12,121 nucleotides of DNA from Isohypsibius dastychi (taxonomy: Eukaryota; Tardigrada; Eutardigrada; Parachela; Isohypsibiidae): assembly GCA_034696485.1 (NCBI GenBank), contig JAQIWT010001165.1, positions 1 through 12,121 on the forward strand, written 5' to 3'. Position 1 is the first letter of the stretch. The number at the start of each line of letters is the position of its first letter. Positions 1 through 7,828 of this stretch are shown in pieces. The notes under the pieces are model-generated. The model was not told the DNA's origin. It saw only the letters and a list, made by a program, of their open reading frames with translations, and searched no databases. The position numbers were made by a program, and so were the translations under genes.

Positions 1-78
1 GGTCGAGACCAGCTGAATCGATGCCTCTCCCAAACCAGGGGCAGTGGAAACTTCTTTCTTCGCTGATCCTACATAGAG

Positions 79-494
79 GGCATTTATGTTGGCCAAATTT
101 GTAAGGTGACTTAACTATGCGGCAAGACAAGCACTGTTTATCCTGCCACCTTGTCCGGGCTAGCCGAGCTAGTGGCCAAGGTGTTTAATTTGGCCTAGCT
201 GACTTGACCAAGCCGACTAGCCCTAGCCAGTTGTGTGCGCAATAAACACCCCGGCTTGGCTGAGGTAGCTTACTCAAGTCGCTCTGGTAGGCACAATGGT
301 TAGAGAAGTTAGCATGGTCCAGACCATCTTTTTCGATGTCCCTTGAATACACATCGCAATAAACAGTGCTGATCTCGCCTCGCAAGGGCATGCTAGCCTT
401 TTTGCATGGTGTTTAACTGGACAACGAGATTTTCTGATTTTTCCGACTATGCAGCAAGTCGACTAACCCCAAATCGGTGGCAGACATAAATGCC
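79..494. repeat. imperfect fold-back (MITE-like) element
   Basis: An 11-base perfect inverted repeat, GGCATTTATGT at 79-89 and its complement at 484-494, bounds this stretch. Similarity continues inward imperfectly for about 40 bases: both inner flanks share a TTTG, ACTT and TGC/CGG order once one is reversed. CATAGA occurs just outside both ends (72-77 and 497-502) and could be a target-site duplication. Inside are nested short repeats: GGTGTTTAA at 181-189 and again near 407, its complement near 242, and several CTAGC/GCTAG copies. A 68-codon minus-strand ORF (185-391) lies wholly inside and is not taken as a gene. The call rests on the terminal repeat and flanks only; no transposase is present. 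Confidence 0.35.
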
Positions 495-512
495 TTCATA
501 GATTCCCTTCAG

Positions 513-908
513 TCAGAATAATTCTCTCAATTTGTTGAACGTGGTGTTGGTGAGATCGTCTGAAGCGAGAACTGCAATTTGATTTTGGAATCGGATGCGG
601 TGAAAGGGGTGAAGATTTGACTTGCCGGAATCAGTTTCCCTGAAATCGTCATTTTGCAGGCGTTTTAGTTGTCCGTCCATCCGAAGATCGAAACAGGCGA
701 ACGATCCGATCAAAAAACTGTTAAAAACTGTGGCATTCGTACAACAAGCAGTGGTAGATTTTCGGTGACGGCAAACGTTTAAATCAGGGAATGTCTCTTC
801 ATTTGAAAAATCGTATCCGTACACCACACCGCTGCTTGGTATCAGGTTCTCAAGAAAGGTCATCTGTAGAACCTTGTGAGTACCACCATTGATCAGGAAA
901 ATCCACAT
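513..908 (-). CDS. exon-like ORF of unknown family, possibly secreted
   Basis: The minus strand has 131 open codons from ATG (906-908) to a TGA at 513-515. I do not recognise the family. The product has five cysteines, including a CC pair, and two N-glycosylation sequons (NAT and NTT), which would suit an extracellular protein, but the first hydrophobic stretch (MWIFLI) is too short to be a convincing signal peptide. Codon use looks like real coding sequence. The ATG has an in-frame stop four codons upstream, so this is either a small single-exon gene or, more likely, an exon whose true start is a splice site, for instance after the CTACAG just inside the ORF. The strongest argument that it once mattered is the degraded second copy at about 2060-2330 on the same strand. 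Without a homologue the gene model stays open. Confidence 0.4.
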   Translation of the reverse strand: MWIFLINGGTHKVLQMTFLENLIPSSGVVYGYDFSNEETFPDLNVCRHRKSTTACCTNATVFNSFLIGSFACFDLRMDGQLKRLQNDDFRETDSGKSNLHPFHRIRFQNQIAVLASDDLTNTTFNKLRELF

Positions 909-979
909 TATCTTGTCTCAGCTTCACAAGTGATTTGAATTTCGACAAAGCATTTGTACACGTCGATAAAAATGTGATG

Positions 980-1580
980 TGCGTTTACGGTAGTCCTTGG
1001 AGCTTTGCATATCATTACTTGCTATGTTTAATGATGCCACTTGTCGGGCAGTTCACCACAAAACCTGGTCAAATTCTAAAGGTTTTGAAAATAAGTTGCG
1101 TGCTTCCATCAGCTACTTGTATTGCTCTAAATCCAGTCCGTTTCTTCGGCCCAACAATTGTTTGTCGAACTCGGTGCTCGCAGTTAGTATTTTTCGTTTC
1201 TATTTGATCATTCGATTACCACCATTGTGTGCCACATAGTAGATCACCGATTTACTGCCCGAGCCACTATTCTCATGTAGCAACCTTTTCACAAACATCA
1301 GAGAATGGGCACTTTTTGGAAAAATTTCTTTGAAATTATCCGGCCTGTTCTTGAGACGTTGGTCCTGAGCATGTTCGGTCCACAGGGACCTGTTCAGCAA
1401 TCACTGTGCGGAATGTGTTCGTCGAGCGGTGATGGGAAGAGCAAAATCAAAAGCGGCAGCGTTGCCGTCACCGATGGAGTCAAAGTGGATCCCGCTGGTC
1501 AGGTTGACCATGTTTCTTGTGCTGGGTTATCGTCGAATCTTGTTAGTGGTTACTCCCCCTCGTCTGAGTCAAAACGATGA
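980..1580 (+). pseudogene. remnant of a rhodopsin-class GPCR gene
   Basis: Bases 1021-1065 match the end of exon 2 of the intact GPCR at 6468-6512 at about 37 of 45 positions. They translate as LMMPLVGQFTTKP, against IMLPLAGQFATNP in the intact TM7. The NP pair is KP here and the donor that follows is GTCAAA instead of GTAAAA. The third-exon counterpart appears near 1267: LFSCSN followed by REWALFGK, resembling IFYATN and REGFRALFCK of the intact helix 8. The reading frame then shifts, and an open stretch from about 1281 to the TGA at 1578-1580 encodes a Ser/Gly/Lys-rich tail like a receptor C-terminus. No clear TM1-TM5 is present upstream; that space is occupied by the minus-strand ORF at 513-908. 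The TM7 match is seen directly; the helix 8 and tail assignments are inference. Confidence 0.5.
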
Positions 1581-1615
1581 TAATAAGTGTACTGTGATAT
1601 CCACGGGTGCTTCAA

Positions 1616-1626
1616 GGGGGGGGGGG
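1616..1626. repeat. poly-G tract (11)
   Basis: Eleven consecutive G on the plus strand, 36 bases after the stop of the GPCR remnant. One of eight G or C tracts of 9-15 bases in the window. Confidence 0.95.
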
Positions 1627-1745
1627 TCAAATTAGTAGGTTTTACTGCATCAAACAAACTGGGCTAGATCACTGATAAAACCGACCGCGACATGTTGTAT
1701 CCAGTGTTTTGTGAAGCTAAAGAAATGAAATCAACAGGCCGGCCC

Positions 1746-1957
1746 TTAGGCTGTTCTTCTGGGGTCTAGTTCGATATCTCCATCAAAATCTTCCAAATCA
1801 ACCCAGGTTTCCTCCCATGTTTTCCGAATTTCAGTGGAATCCGCTTCGCTTCAATGGCGATGCCAAGTGGTTGCGGTTCCATTTGCTGTAAGTTGAGTTT
1901 TTTCCATTTGTTACGTTCAGCCATTTGACCAGCAGCACCACGGTGAAAAGTAATCAT
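1746..1957 (-). pseudogene. coding-like scrap with an apparent frameshift
   Basis: On the minus strand a frame beginning at the ATG at 1955-1957 reads MAERNKWKKLNLQQMEPQ and then LGIAIEA before losing its protein-like character near 1840. A second frame takes over at about 1850, encoding STEIRKTWEETWVDLEDF followed by DGDIELDPRR and a TAA at 1746-1748. The acidic, Trp-containing second part looks like a genuine protein C-terminus. An acceptor-like CAACTTACAG lies in the first part, so the frame change could be an intron boundary, but no donor fits, and a single-base indel is simpler. Family unknown. It lies just downstream, on the same strand, of the degraded exon at 2060-2330 and may be the 3' end of that dead gene. 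Confidence 0.3.
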
Positions 1958-2059
1958 TGTGGATCGTGTGATGCACTGCGTCAGTATGACTTTTTATAAC
2001 CTGACCTTGCGAAAATACGCAAGTTCAGTTCACCCGGAATACTGCTTTGAACTCGGCCA

Positions 2060-2330
2060 AATCTGAGCTCTATCTCAATGTAGTCTTTAATTCCACTAGA
2101 TACCACGGTTTGATAGAGGTGAGTGTCTGTGCTGGATGATGATTTGACTTGCTGAAATTACTTCATTCGGAAATTGTCATTCTCATGGGCGTCCTTGATG
2201 TATTTTTAGCTATTCGTTGAAACAGGTCAATGGCACATTAAGAGGACAGTTAATAGCTGTGAAGATCAAATTAAGAGCTGCGGTGGATGTTTCCGGTGAA
2301 AGTCCGACGACAGACGCAAAAAAGCTAAGG
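2060..2330 (-). pseudogene. degraded second copy of the 513-908 exon
   Basis: Several blocks match 520-790 in the same order and on the same strand. On the plus strand these are GATTTGACTTGC followed by GAAAT(C/T)GTCATT; GAAACAGG followed by a shared ACTGTTAA/ACAGTTAA block; and GGTGGATGTTTCCGGTG against GTGGTAGATTTTCGGTG. On the minus strand ENDNFR here corresponds to QNDDFR in the intact ORF. The frame matching the intact copy has at least four stops, so this copy cannot encode the same protein. The pair shows a local duplication of a minus-strand gene, with one copy decayed. Confidence 0.45.
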
Positions 2331-2339
2331 GCTGGTAGA

Positions 2340-2745
2340 CGAGATCGCCTTAAGCATCGTCTCCAGACACCATTTGCTTGCAGATAACATTTCCATGAAG
2401 AGTCATTCTAAGAAATATTGAGGCAATCATCTGTGTCTGATTCAGTATTTTTTGTATTTCTGTTTTTTCGTCCTAATTTGAGATTCTTGTTTGCATCTGG
2501 AGAAAAGATAAAACTAGCACTGAAAACTTGCTCCAGCTCCACAAGTATGCTCATAGTGTGAGTAAAGAGTACTCTTTACTCTCACTATGGTATACTACAT
2601 GTAATTCTTCATTTTATATTCGCTTAAAATATGCCATTCATTCTGTCACTGGAAATTTACATATGGTATCACCAAATCAAGATTCTTCGAAATGAATTAT
2701 TAAACAGCGATCAAATGCGGGAGCTAGCTGCCGCAGAAATGGGAG
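2340..2745. other. gene-free stretch with a palindrome
   Basis: No convincing exon is seen on either strand. The sequence is AT-rich, with short T runs near 2440-2470. Its only marked structure is the 38-base palindrome at 2552-2589, listed separately. Confidence 0.5.
2552..2589. repeat. 38-base palindrome without spacer
   Basis: Two 19-base arms, CATAGTGTGAGTAAAGAGT and ACTCTTTACTCTCACTATG, meet at GAGT|ACTC with no spacer and differ at one position. GTAT and ATAC just outside (about 2546-2549 and 2591-2594) extend the symmetry imperfectly. No coding sequence overlaps it. It could form a cruciform or RNA hairpin; no function is evident. Confidence 0.9.
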
Positions 2746-3051
2746 ATGGCCTGCCTGGCGCATGTAGTCCTTTCTTGGATTCAGTCTCTTGATTGTATTC
2801 CCCGAAACATTCAGGCAACGGTGACCTTCAAGCGAGGTAAATGGCCTGGAAACCATATTCCCATTATTGAACCCAGCCAGGTCATTCTTCTACACTTACT
2901 GAGCTCAATTAGACTTACTGGATCGTATTTCAGAACATCAGTTCAATTTCCGTTTTTCCTACACGGCTGCATGCTTTGACACCGTTGAGATTATGTCCCA
3001 ACCACCGGAGCGGTTTGAGCCGTTAAGCGGTTTTCTCATCAGAGAATTTCT

Positions 3052-3074
3052 TCTCTCTCTCTCAAAGTCTCTCT
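3052..3074. repeat. CT-rich simple repeat
   Basis: A run of CT dinucleotides interrupted by AAAG and then resumed. It produces an artefactual Arg/Glu-rich minus-strand ORF (2959-3207) that is not called. Confidence 0.85.
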
Positions 3075-3209
3075 CACGTTCGCTGCTCGTAATTGTGATC
3101 CATAATGCTGACCAGCGTGACCTCTTTTGACAGTAGAATATTCCAATGTCATTCTCTGACTCTAGACAAAAAACCAAGTTATACAGTTTTATGAAACGAA
3201 TTGACAACT

Positions 3210-3534
3210 GAAAAAAACAGACGATTCAAAAAATTGTGAAAAATCGTTCATGTAACTTCAGGGCGGGACTTTCGTCATTTTGGCGACTTGGTCCAGGTAC
3301 CACGCCGAAGTCGCCCTGTCAGCTGAAAGCCTCTATCTGAAACTCTCTAGCACAATACGCTGACTCGGCGTGTCTGTCAGAACCAACTAAACACCGATCA
3401 ATCGAAAGGGTCTTTTGAGACCCAGCCTATATGATTTCTCTCTTTGCATCAAATAAAAATGACTGTCTTGTGTAGTCATGAATACAAGCCGGACGCGCCC
3501 CTTCGGGCCGCGTAGCCAGTTAAAACTTTTATTC
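3210..3534. other. gene-free stretch with two small hairpins
   Basis: No gene is seen. GGCGACTT at 3282-3289 and AAGTCGCC at 3308-3315 form an 8-base-pair stem. A GC-rich hairpin, arms 3493-3501 and 3505-3513 (ACGCGCCCC / GGGCCGCGT, one mismatch) around a three-base loop, precedes the inverted-repeat element at 3535. AATAAA at 3452-3457 could be a plus-strand polyadenylation signal, but no gene upstream of it is recognised. Confidence 0.5.
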
Positions 3535-3666
3535 TATCGTGCGACCCAAAAGGTTCTGCGGCTCCACATTTCGAGGGGCGGTCGAACGTCATATGACTCG
3601 GGCACGTGACGTCATATGACTTCCCACTGATTTGTGGAGCCGCAGAACCGTTTGGGTCGCACGATA
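3535..3666. mobile_element. MITE-like element with 32-base TIRs and TA flanks
   Basis: A 128-base unit (3537-3664) begins TCGTGCGACCCAAAAGG and ends with the inverse. The 32-base terminal inverted repeats (3537-3568 and 3633-3664) differ at one position only (A/C). TA dinucleotides at 3535-3536 and 3665-3666 flank it and look like a TA target duplication, as made by Tc1/mariner-type transposases. The 64-base centre carries CGTCATATGAC twice around a CACGTGAC core and has no coding capacity. Transposase and autonomous partner are not in the window. The near-identity of the arms suggests recent insertion or strong pairing constraint. Confidence 0.8.
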
Positions 3667-3686
3667 ACTGTAATCAGGAATTGACA

Positions 3687-3903
3687 ATGCACACCAGCAT
3701 CACACGTAACCTAGACAGCCAACATACAGGGCATGATCTGACCAGCCACCCAAGCCCCTACGCTGAAAATCGTGATGGAAAAGGGAAATCGAACCACTGC
3801 TCCGCCCGAACAGGCTAGGCTTTTTAGCGTAGGGGCTTGGGTGTCTGGTCAGATTGTACCCTGTATGTTGGCTGGCCAGGTTGCGTACTATGCTGGTATG
3901 CAT
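3687..3903. mobile_element. large hairpin element with 83-base arms
   Basis: Arms 3687-3769 and 3821-3903 are inverted copies matching at 71 of 83 positions without gaps, around a 51-base centre. The ends are ATGCA(C/T)ACCAGCAT. The inner blocks AGCCAACATACAGGG, ATCTGACCAG and CACCCAAGCCCCTACGCT are perfect. The element starts 20 bases after the right TA of the preceding element. No clear target duplication is visible. ORFs read through it (3606-3818 and 3700-3903) encode the same peptide from both arms, which is a consequence of the symmetry and not a gene. A transcript would fold into a long imperfect duplex, so a small-RNA-producing hairpin is an alternative to a plain MITE. Confidence 0.8.
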
Positions 3904-3956
3904 CGACGAGGTACAGCGTCTTCTTCATAAGCAAGTTGAGATTTCTCTATATGACT

Positions 3957-3990
3957 TTTTTGCTCGAGATATTCCATATCTCAGCAAAAA
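3957..3990. repeat. AT-rich hairpin
   Basis: TTTTTGCTCGAGATAT (3957-3972) and ATATCTCAGCAAAAA (3976-3990) pair around a three-base loop with a single bulged C. It lies 53 bases after the large hairpin element. An apparent ORF passes through it (3854-4174) but has no recognisable content. Confidence 0.8.
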
Positions 3991-4179
3991 TGTCGTAAGA
4001 TGGACCGATCATGAATGCAGCGTCACCACAAATGCGATAAGCTTACCTATAAGTGGAATTAAAAAAATTGAATTTTTAGGCTTGATTTTTTTTACGACAG
4101 GGGGAAAATCACGACCTGGGGCAAAATTGTGGCCAAAAGTATCGAGACAGTACCGCACCTTGAAAACTCTCTAAGCCAA

Positions 4180-4717
4180 TATTTTTTATTGGGAATTTTT
4201 TTGATCTTCTGAAGCCACAAAAAATCCAATTTCTCTCATGTTTTGATTCACGTTCATGCAATTTCTGTTCTGTAAATGTATATCCAGTTCGTCAGAGAAA
4301 ACTGTGGTTTGCGCAAAAAATAAGTCTTTCACGAGTAGTGTTGCCATGGGCCTATCTACTCTACCTATTTATGATTGCCCACGTTTTGCACTGTTCGCAT
4401 AGCATGGCGGTGACGGGTTCGAAGATGATGACTGAATCGGTGAACTATTTCCCGAATTCTGAACCAGCTTGATTGACCATCTAGACCTAACTTTTTTGAA
4501 ATCAGAAAACTTTAGGGCACTCCTGGCTGTCATAGGAAGCATAATATAACCTAATCAAGGGGCTGGAGATAATATTGAATGACTTGATGCGGGAAGAAGA
4601 AAACATCGAGTGGCATATATAGGTATAATGGCGTACTGGGGAACACTTCCCGTAACATCATGTTATTGGTGGTTGATCAAGACAATCCCACACCACGCCT
4701 GCGTCATCAAACCTTGT
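4180..4717. other. gene-free upstream region of the GPCR gene
   Basis: No exon or RNA gene is recognised. The stretch is AT-rich, with A and T runs near 4180-4320, and precedes the GPCR promoter. It may hold regulatory sequence, but no specific site can be named. Confidence 0.4.
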
Positions 4718-4725
4718 TATAAATA
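4718..4725 (+). promoter_or_regulatory. TATA box of the GPCR gene
   Basis: TATAAATA is a full consensus TATA box 116 bases upstream of the start codon. A GCACTCT about 25 bases further on (A at 4750) is a fair initiator, which would give a 5' leader of about 90 bases. Confidence 0.5.
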
Positions 4726-4807
4726 CCTTTGCGACGTAGCAATTCCTGCACTCTAGATTCTTGTGATTCCGATTTCCTTTCCTGATAGATAAAAACAGAC
4801 CGAGATC

Positions 4808-4821
4808 GTTTTTTCTTATAG
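4808..4821 (+). other. 3' splice-site-like sequence in the GPCR leader
   Basis: GTTTTTTCTTATAG ends 19 bases before the ATG and is as good an acceptor as the two used inside the gene. It could close an intron in the 5' leader or serve as a trans-splice acceptor. Neither is shown by the sequence; transcript 5' ends would tell. Confidence 0.35.
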
Positions 4822-4840
4822 GGTTTATTCGCCGTCAACG

Positions 4841-6896
4841 ATGTCTCTGGGTCATCATGCGAATCTTTCATCCATCAACACATCTACTATAGCGCGCCCG
4901 TTTTCGGCAACTATCGTTAGATGGTATTCCCTCGTCCTTGCACTCTCGATTTTCGGAGTGGTGAACAACGGCGTCATCCTGCTTATCATCATTCGGAAAA
5001 GGTCACTGCGATCGGGGTCGGGTGTCCTGATCGCCAACATGGTCTTGACGTTCTTCTTGATGTGTGCATGTTTCGCGTGGACTAACTTGCCGGTGTTTCT
5101 TCAAGATAATGGGATCGGTATGCCGGGGCTTGGGTGTCATTATATCATGCTAGTCTATGTTGCGCTGATCACAACTGCAATCTGGGCAAATGTCTTTCTG
5201 GCGCTGAACCGATTCGTCGCCATTTGTATGCCTGATTACTACACGGCCTGGACGAAAAACTGGGTGAGATTTTGCTTTGTGTTTAATTGGTTTTAAAAGC
5301 AATCAAAACCGTTTTCTACGGATTTTGGCCGTTGAGGATAATAGCCCGCTACAAAGTTTTGTTTGAAACTAACTTCTTTTTGACCCGCTGCACGAATTAG
5401 TTCACGACTTCATGGTTTCTGTCTCGTGCTGTGCATGGTCGGATCCGCAGCTCATTAGACGTGGTGTCAAGTAATCAGGAGCGCGGGGGGGGGGGGGGGA
5501 CCACCTGCACCGTTTGAATGCAATCATCCGAGATGTGATTGCGATGCATGTTGTGTTGTTCCGCAACGGTAACTCACCTTTCCTAAGGCCTGAAACACAT
5601 GATACCAAGAAGGTCTAAGTATCCACGAGATGGTGACAAAGGTAACGTGAGTGAGTGGGATGCTTATGTCAGATGGTCGGGTGATAAATTTCAACTCAGC
5701 GTCTCGTCCTGTCTATTGTGCGGTGGCCCAATATGACACGCCGTGGGGGCTCATAGCTGTACAGTGCGTCAGCACATTCCCACATGCATTAACAGTCAAC
5801 ATTATTCTTCGAACAAGAACAATAAGCCAAGAATATCTGGAAAAGAGTAAAACGGATCTTCTGCGTAACATGGGGTGGAGAGGGGATGCAGATCTGCAAA
5901 AGTATACGGGAGTGGGAATTCAACTGTGGTACAGAACCAGTCTTATAGTGATACGTAAATTTTCGTCCCTTCATAGACCATGACTCCAGGGAATCTTGTT
6001 TTAATCTACCAGCAGATTGATTTGCAATTACTTAACCGTGCAATTTTTTCGTAGGTGACCTTTGGGCAAGTCATTGCCACCTGGTCAGTCGGAATTCTCT
6101 TCGGTCTGCTTCATTTTTTCGATATTGGTGGCTCATTTGCTCGAACACCACTCGGACAGTGTTTTTTCATCGGGAAAGGTGCCCTGGGGACGACATTTCT
6201 CGTACTGCGATCATTTGCTCCTTACATCATCTCAGGATTAGTCGTCATTGCCGTACTCGTCAAACTCCGTCTAGATTTCGCGCGCACGCGACGCGTAGGT
6301 GTGGAGAAGCATGTAGCCAATCAAGCGTCGATTAGACAACGGCGACGACGTGTTATTGTCGCTAATATGCTGTTCATCTCATTCGGCTGGGAATTCATCT
6401 GCAACACTCCGATCGCTATTCTTCTGGCGAGCTATTCAGGCCTGTTTGCCAACAATCCAACACTCTCGCTATGGATAATGTTGCCACTTGCCGGGCAGTT
6501 TGCCACCAACCCGGTAAAACCCCGTGCAATACGAAAATATACCGCAATTTTCCACTAAAACTCATGATTGGGGGGGGGGGGTATTTTCTGCCGTTGTAAA
6601 AAGAAAACGTCAAGCCGATGGTTTGTTGATACTCCTTCCTGTTCTAGTTGATATTCTACGCGACAAACAGTGATTACCGCGAAGGGTTCAGAGCACTGTT
6701 CTGCAAGCGTAAAGGTGCAAAGGTGTCGAGTGGTGAAACCGGGAATGGATCAAAACGAATTCCAGAGACAATATCGTTGCCACGTGCGACTGCAAATGGA
6801 CTTATTTCGAAAAGCCTGCACCCATCTCATCATCATTCCGACTCAAGTGGGCCAGGATCACAACCTCAGGACAAAAACAAAAACGTAGCACATTGA
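4841..6896 (+). CDS. rhodopsin-class (class A) GPCR, divergent orphan
   Basis: Three exons, 4841-5263, 6055-6513 and 6648-6896, joined at GT-AG introns of 791 and 134 bases, both phase 0, encode 376 residues. The ATG has A at -3. Visible features: sequons at N8 and N13; TM1 about 28-51; TM2 61-83; TM3 100-122 with C99 before it and NRF at 123-125 in place of DRY; W151 in TM4; C176 in the second extracellular loop as disulfide partner; TM5 about 186-209; a basic third loop (RQRRRR); TM6 with CNTP (257-260) in place of CWxP; TM7 ending NPLIFY; helix 8 YREGFRALF followed by a Cys; and a Ser/His-rich tail. The second intron falls exactly after the NP codons. This is a seven-helix plasma-membrane receptor that probably signals through G proteins. 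Ligand unknown. The fold is sure; the subfamily is not. A decayed relative lies at 980-1580. Confidence 0.9.
5485..5499. repeat. poly-G tract (15) in GPCR intron 1
   Basis: Fifteen G on the sense strand of the first intron, the longest homopolymer in the window. Confidence 0.95.
5660..5983 (+). CDS. open reading frame inside GPCR intron 1
   Basis: The frame is open for 110 codons to a TGA at 5981-5983, with an ATG at 5660. It lies on the sense strand, entirely inside the first intron of the receptor gene. I recognise no family. The peptide contains SRPVYCAVAQYDTPWGL and SQEYLEKSKTDLLRNMGW, with fairly balanced codon use. It is not in frame with the receptor exons and has no obvious splice sites joining it to them. 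A GTGAGTGAG just upstream (about 5646-5654) resembles a donor. It may be chance, a nested gene or a cryptic exon; chance is the default. Confidence 0.2.
   Translation: MLMSDGRVINFNSASRPVYCAVAQYDTPWGLIAVQCVSTFPHALTVNIILRTRTISQEYLEKSKTDLLRNMGWRGDADLQKYTGVGIQLWYRTSLIVIRKFSSLHRP
6570..6581. repeat. poly-G tract (12) in GPCR intron 2
   Basis: Twelve G on the sense strand of the 134-base second intron. Both introns of this gene carry such a tract. Confidence 0.95.
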
Positions 6897-6957
6897 CGAC
6901 TTTCATTTCATTGCACCTCAATGTGCTTGCTGCCACTTTTTTGGTAGTACAGATCTG

Positions 6958-7343
6958 TTATGCAACCTCGATGACATGTTTTTGAACCCTGTTACCGATA
7001 CAACTGTACAAATAATTCTTAATTCCGGTCTTGTCGTCCCAGAAATGCACTCCTTTAGCTTTCGCATTTTTGCATCCCAGTTCTCGAATAAGATGCGCTT
7101 TGATTGACCCACGTGTCCTACTTTTCTGAGCTCGATCTACTTGCACAAATCTAATGATTAAACCTCATCGCCAGTCATGGTTTTGTAAAGTGAGGAATAC
7201 AGCCAAAAGGCGGAGCCAGCTATCTTGCGGGTACCACAGGAGTGCTTTGTTCGGACTCGTTCCCTGCTAGAAGGCGATTGCTTAGTCTGAAGTTCCAGCT
7301 CCATCTCGGTTTTGCTTTTGCATCCTTGAGCTTTGTACGACAT
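6958..7343 (-). other. two adjacent coding-like minus-strand ORFs
   Basis: The minus strand is open from ATG at 7341-7343 to a TAA at 7158-7160 (61 codons). It is open again, in another frame, from about 7170 to a TAA at 6958-6960. The second contains SIKAHLIRELGCKNAKAKG and VHFWDDKTGIKNYLYSC, which read like a real protein. The frame change falls at GATGAGGTTTAATC with no room for an intron, so a joined gene would need a frameshift. Neither half is recognised. They lie just downstream of the GPCR and could also be chance antisense ORFs. Confidence 0.25.
7157..7162 (+). terminator. possible polyadenylation signal for the GPCR gene
   Basis: ATTAAA, the commonest variant of AATAAA, lies 260 bases after the receptor stop codon. 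No better signal is seen between the stop and this point. Confidence 0.25.
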
Positions 7344-7519
7344 TGTGTGAGAAACGGTTTTATTCTCCCATTTGAATTGAAATTTACATTTCCATTTCAG
7401 TTTTGAATTTCAACAGAATGCCCACCAGGTCAGACAGGTTTGCAGAAGTTCAACCAACTCTGTCGTGAAACAACTGCTTGATTTCTAACTGTGAGGGCCT
7501 GTTACTTATTTAAACCTGT

Positions 7520-7786
7520 GTGCGGGTTTTGAAGCTAAGCAAAGCTTCCTACTGTATTGGCGAAGCTAAGCAAAGCTTCCTACTGTATTGCCTATCTGTG
7601 GCTTTGAAAGAGTCTGCTGGAAAAATTGCTCGAGTGTCACCAGTGGAATTGCTGCTTGGCGAACTTTTCTCCGAGGCCTTGTTGCTTGGCAGTGAGAACC
7701 CTGGTCTGCAGGAAATGACTTGCACAGTAATCGTGAGCTTTCCTCGGCATCTTCCTAACATAACTTTAGAATCTCAAACTCTTTAA
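7520..7786 (+). other. coding-like ORF containing a tandem duplication
   Basis: Plus-strand frame of 88 codons ending with TAA at 7784-7786; the first codon is GTG, so it would have to be an exon. Content includes VSPVELLLGELFSEALLLG, which is leucine-rich and could form an amphipathic helix. No family is recognised. The 31-base duplication at 7531-7590 lies at its start and shifts the frame between copies, so the two copies encode different peptides. That argues against long-standing coding constraint on this part. Confidence 0.25.
7531..7590. repeat. 31-base tandem duplication
   Basis: A 29-base unit (GAAGCTAAGCAAAGCTTCC plus ten more bases) at 7531-7559 is repeated exactly at 7562-7590 after a two-base spacer, a period of 31. 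Each unit contains a short stem, GAAGCT/AGCTTC. Perfect identity implies a recent event. Confidence 0.95.
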
Positions 7787-7828
7787 GATGCCATCTGTAT
7801 ATAACGTTGCACAAAACTGGTTTTTAGG

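Noticed and set aside
2959-3207. Minus-strand ORF rich in Arg and Glu
   Set aside because: The composition comes from the CT simple repeat at 3052-3074.
3606-4174. Overlapping ORFs on both strands near the hairpin elements
   Set aside because: They read through the two arms of the 3687-3903 inverted repeat, which is why both strands give the same peptide; the part to 4174 is AT-rich with no protein-like content.
5402-5608. Minus-strand ORF in GPCR intron 1
   Set aside because: It passes through the 15-base homopolymer and has no recognisable content.
6514-6558. Read-through of the GPCR frame after NP
   Set aside because: Stopping at the GTAAAA donor and resuming at 6648 gives NPLIFY and a normal helix 8; the read-through destroys both.
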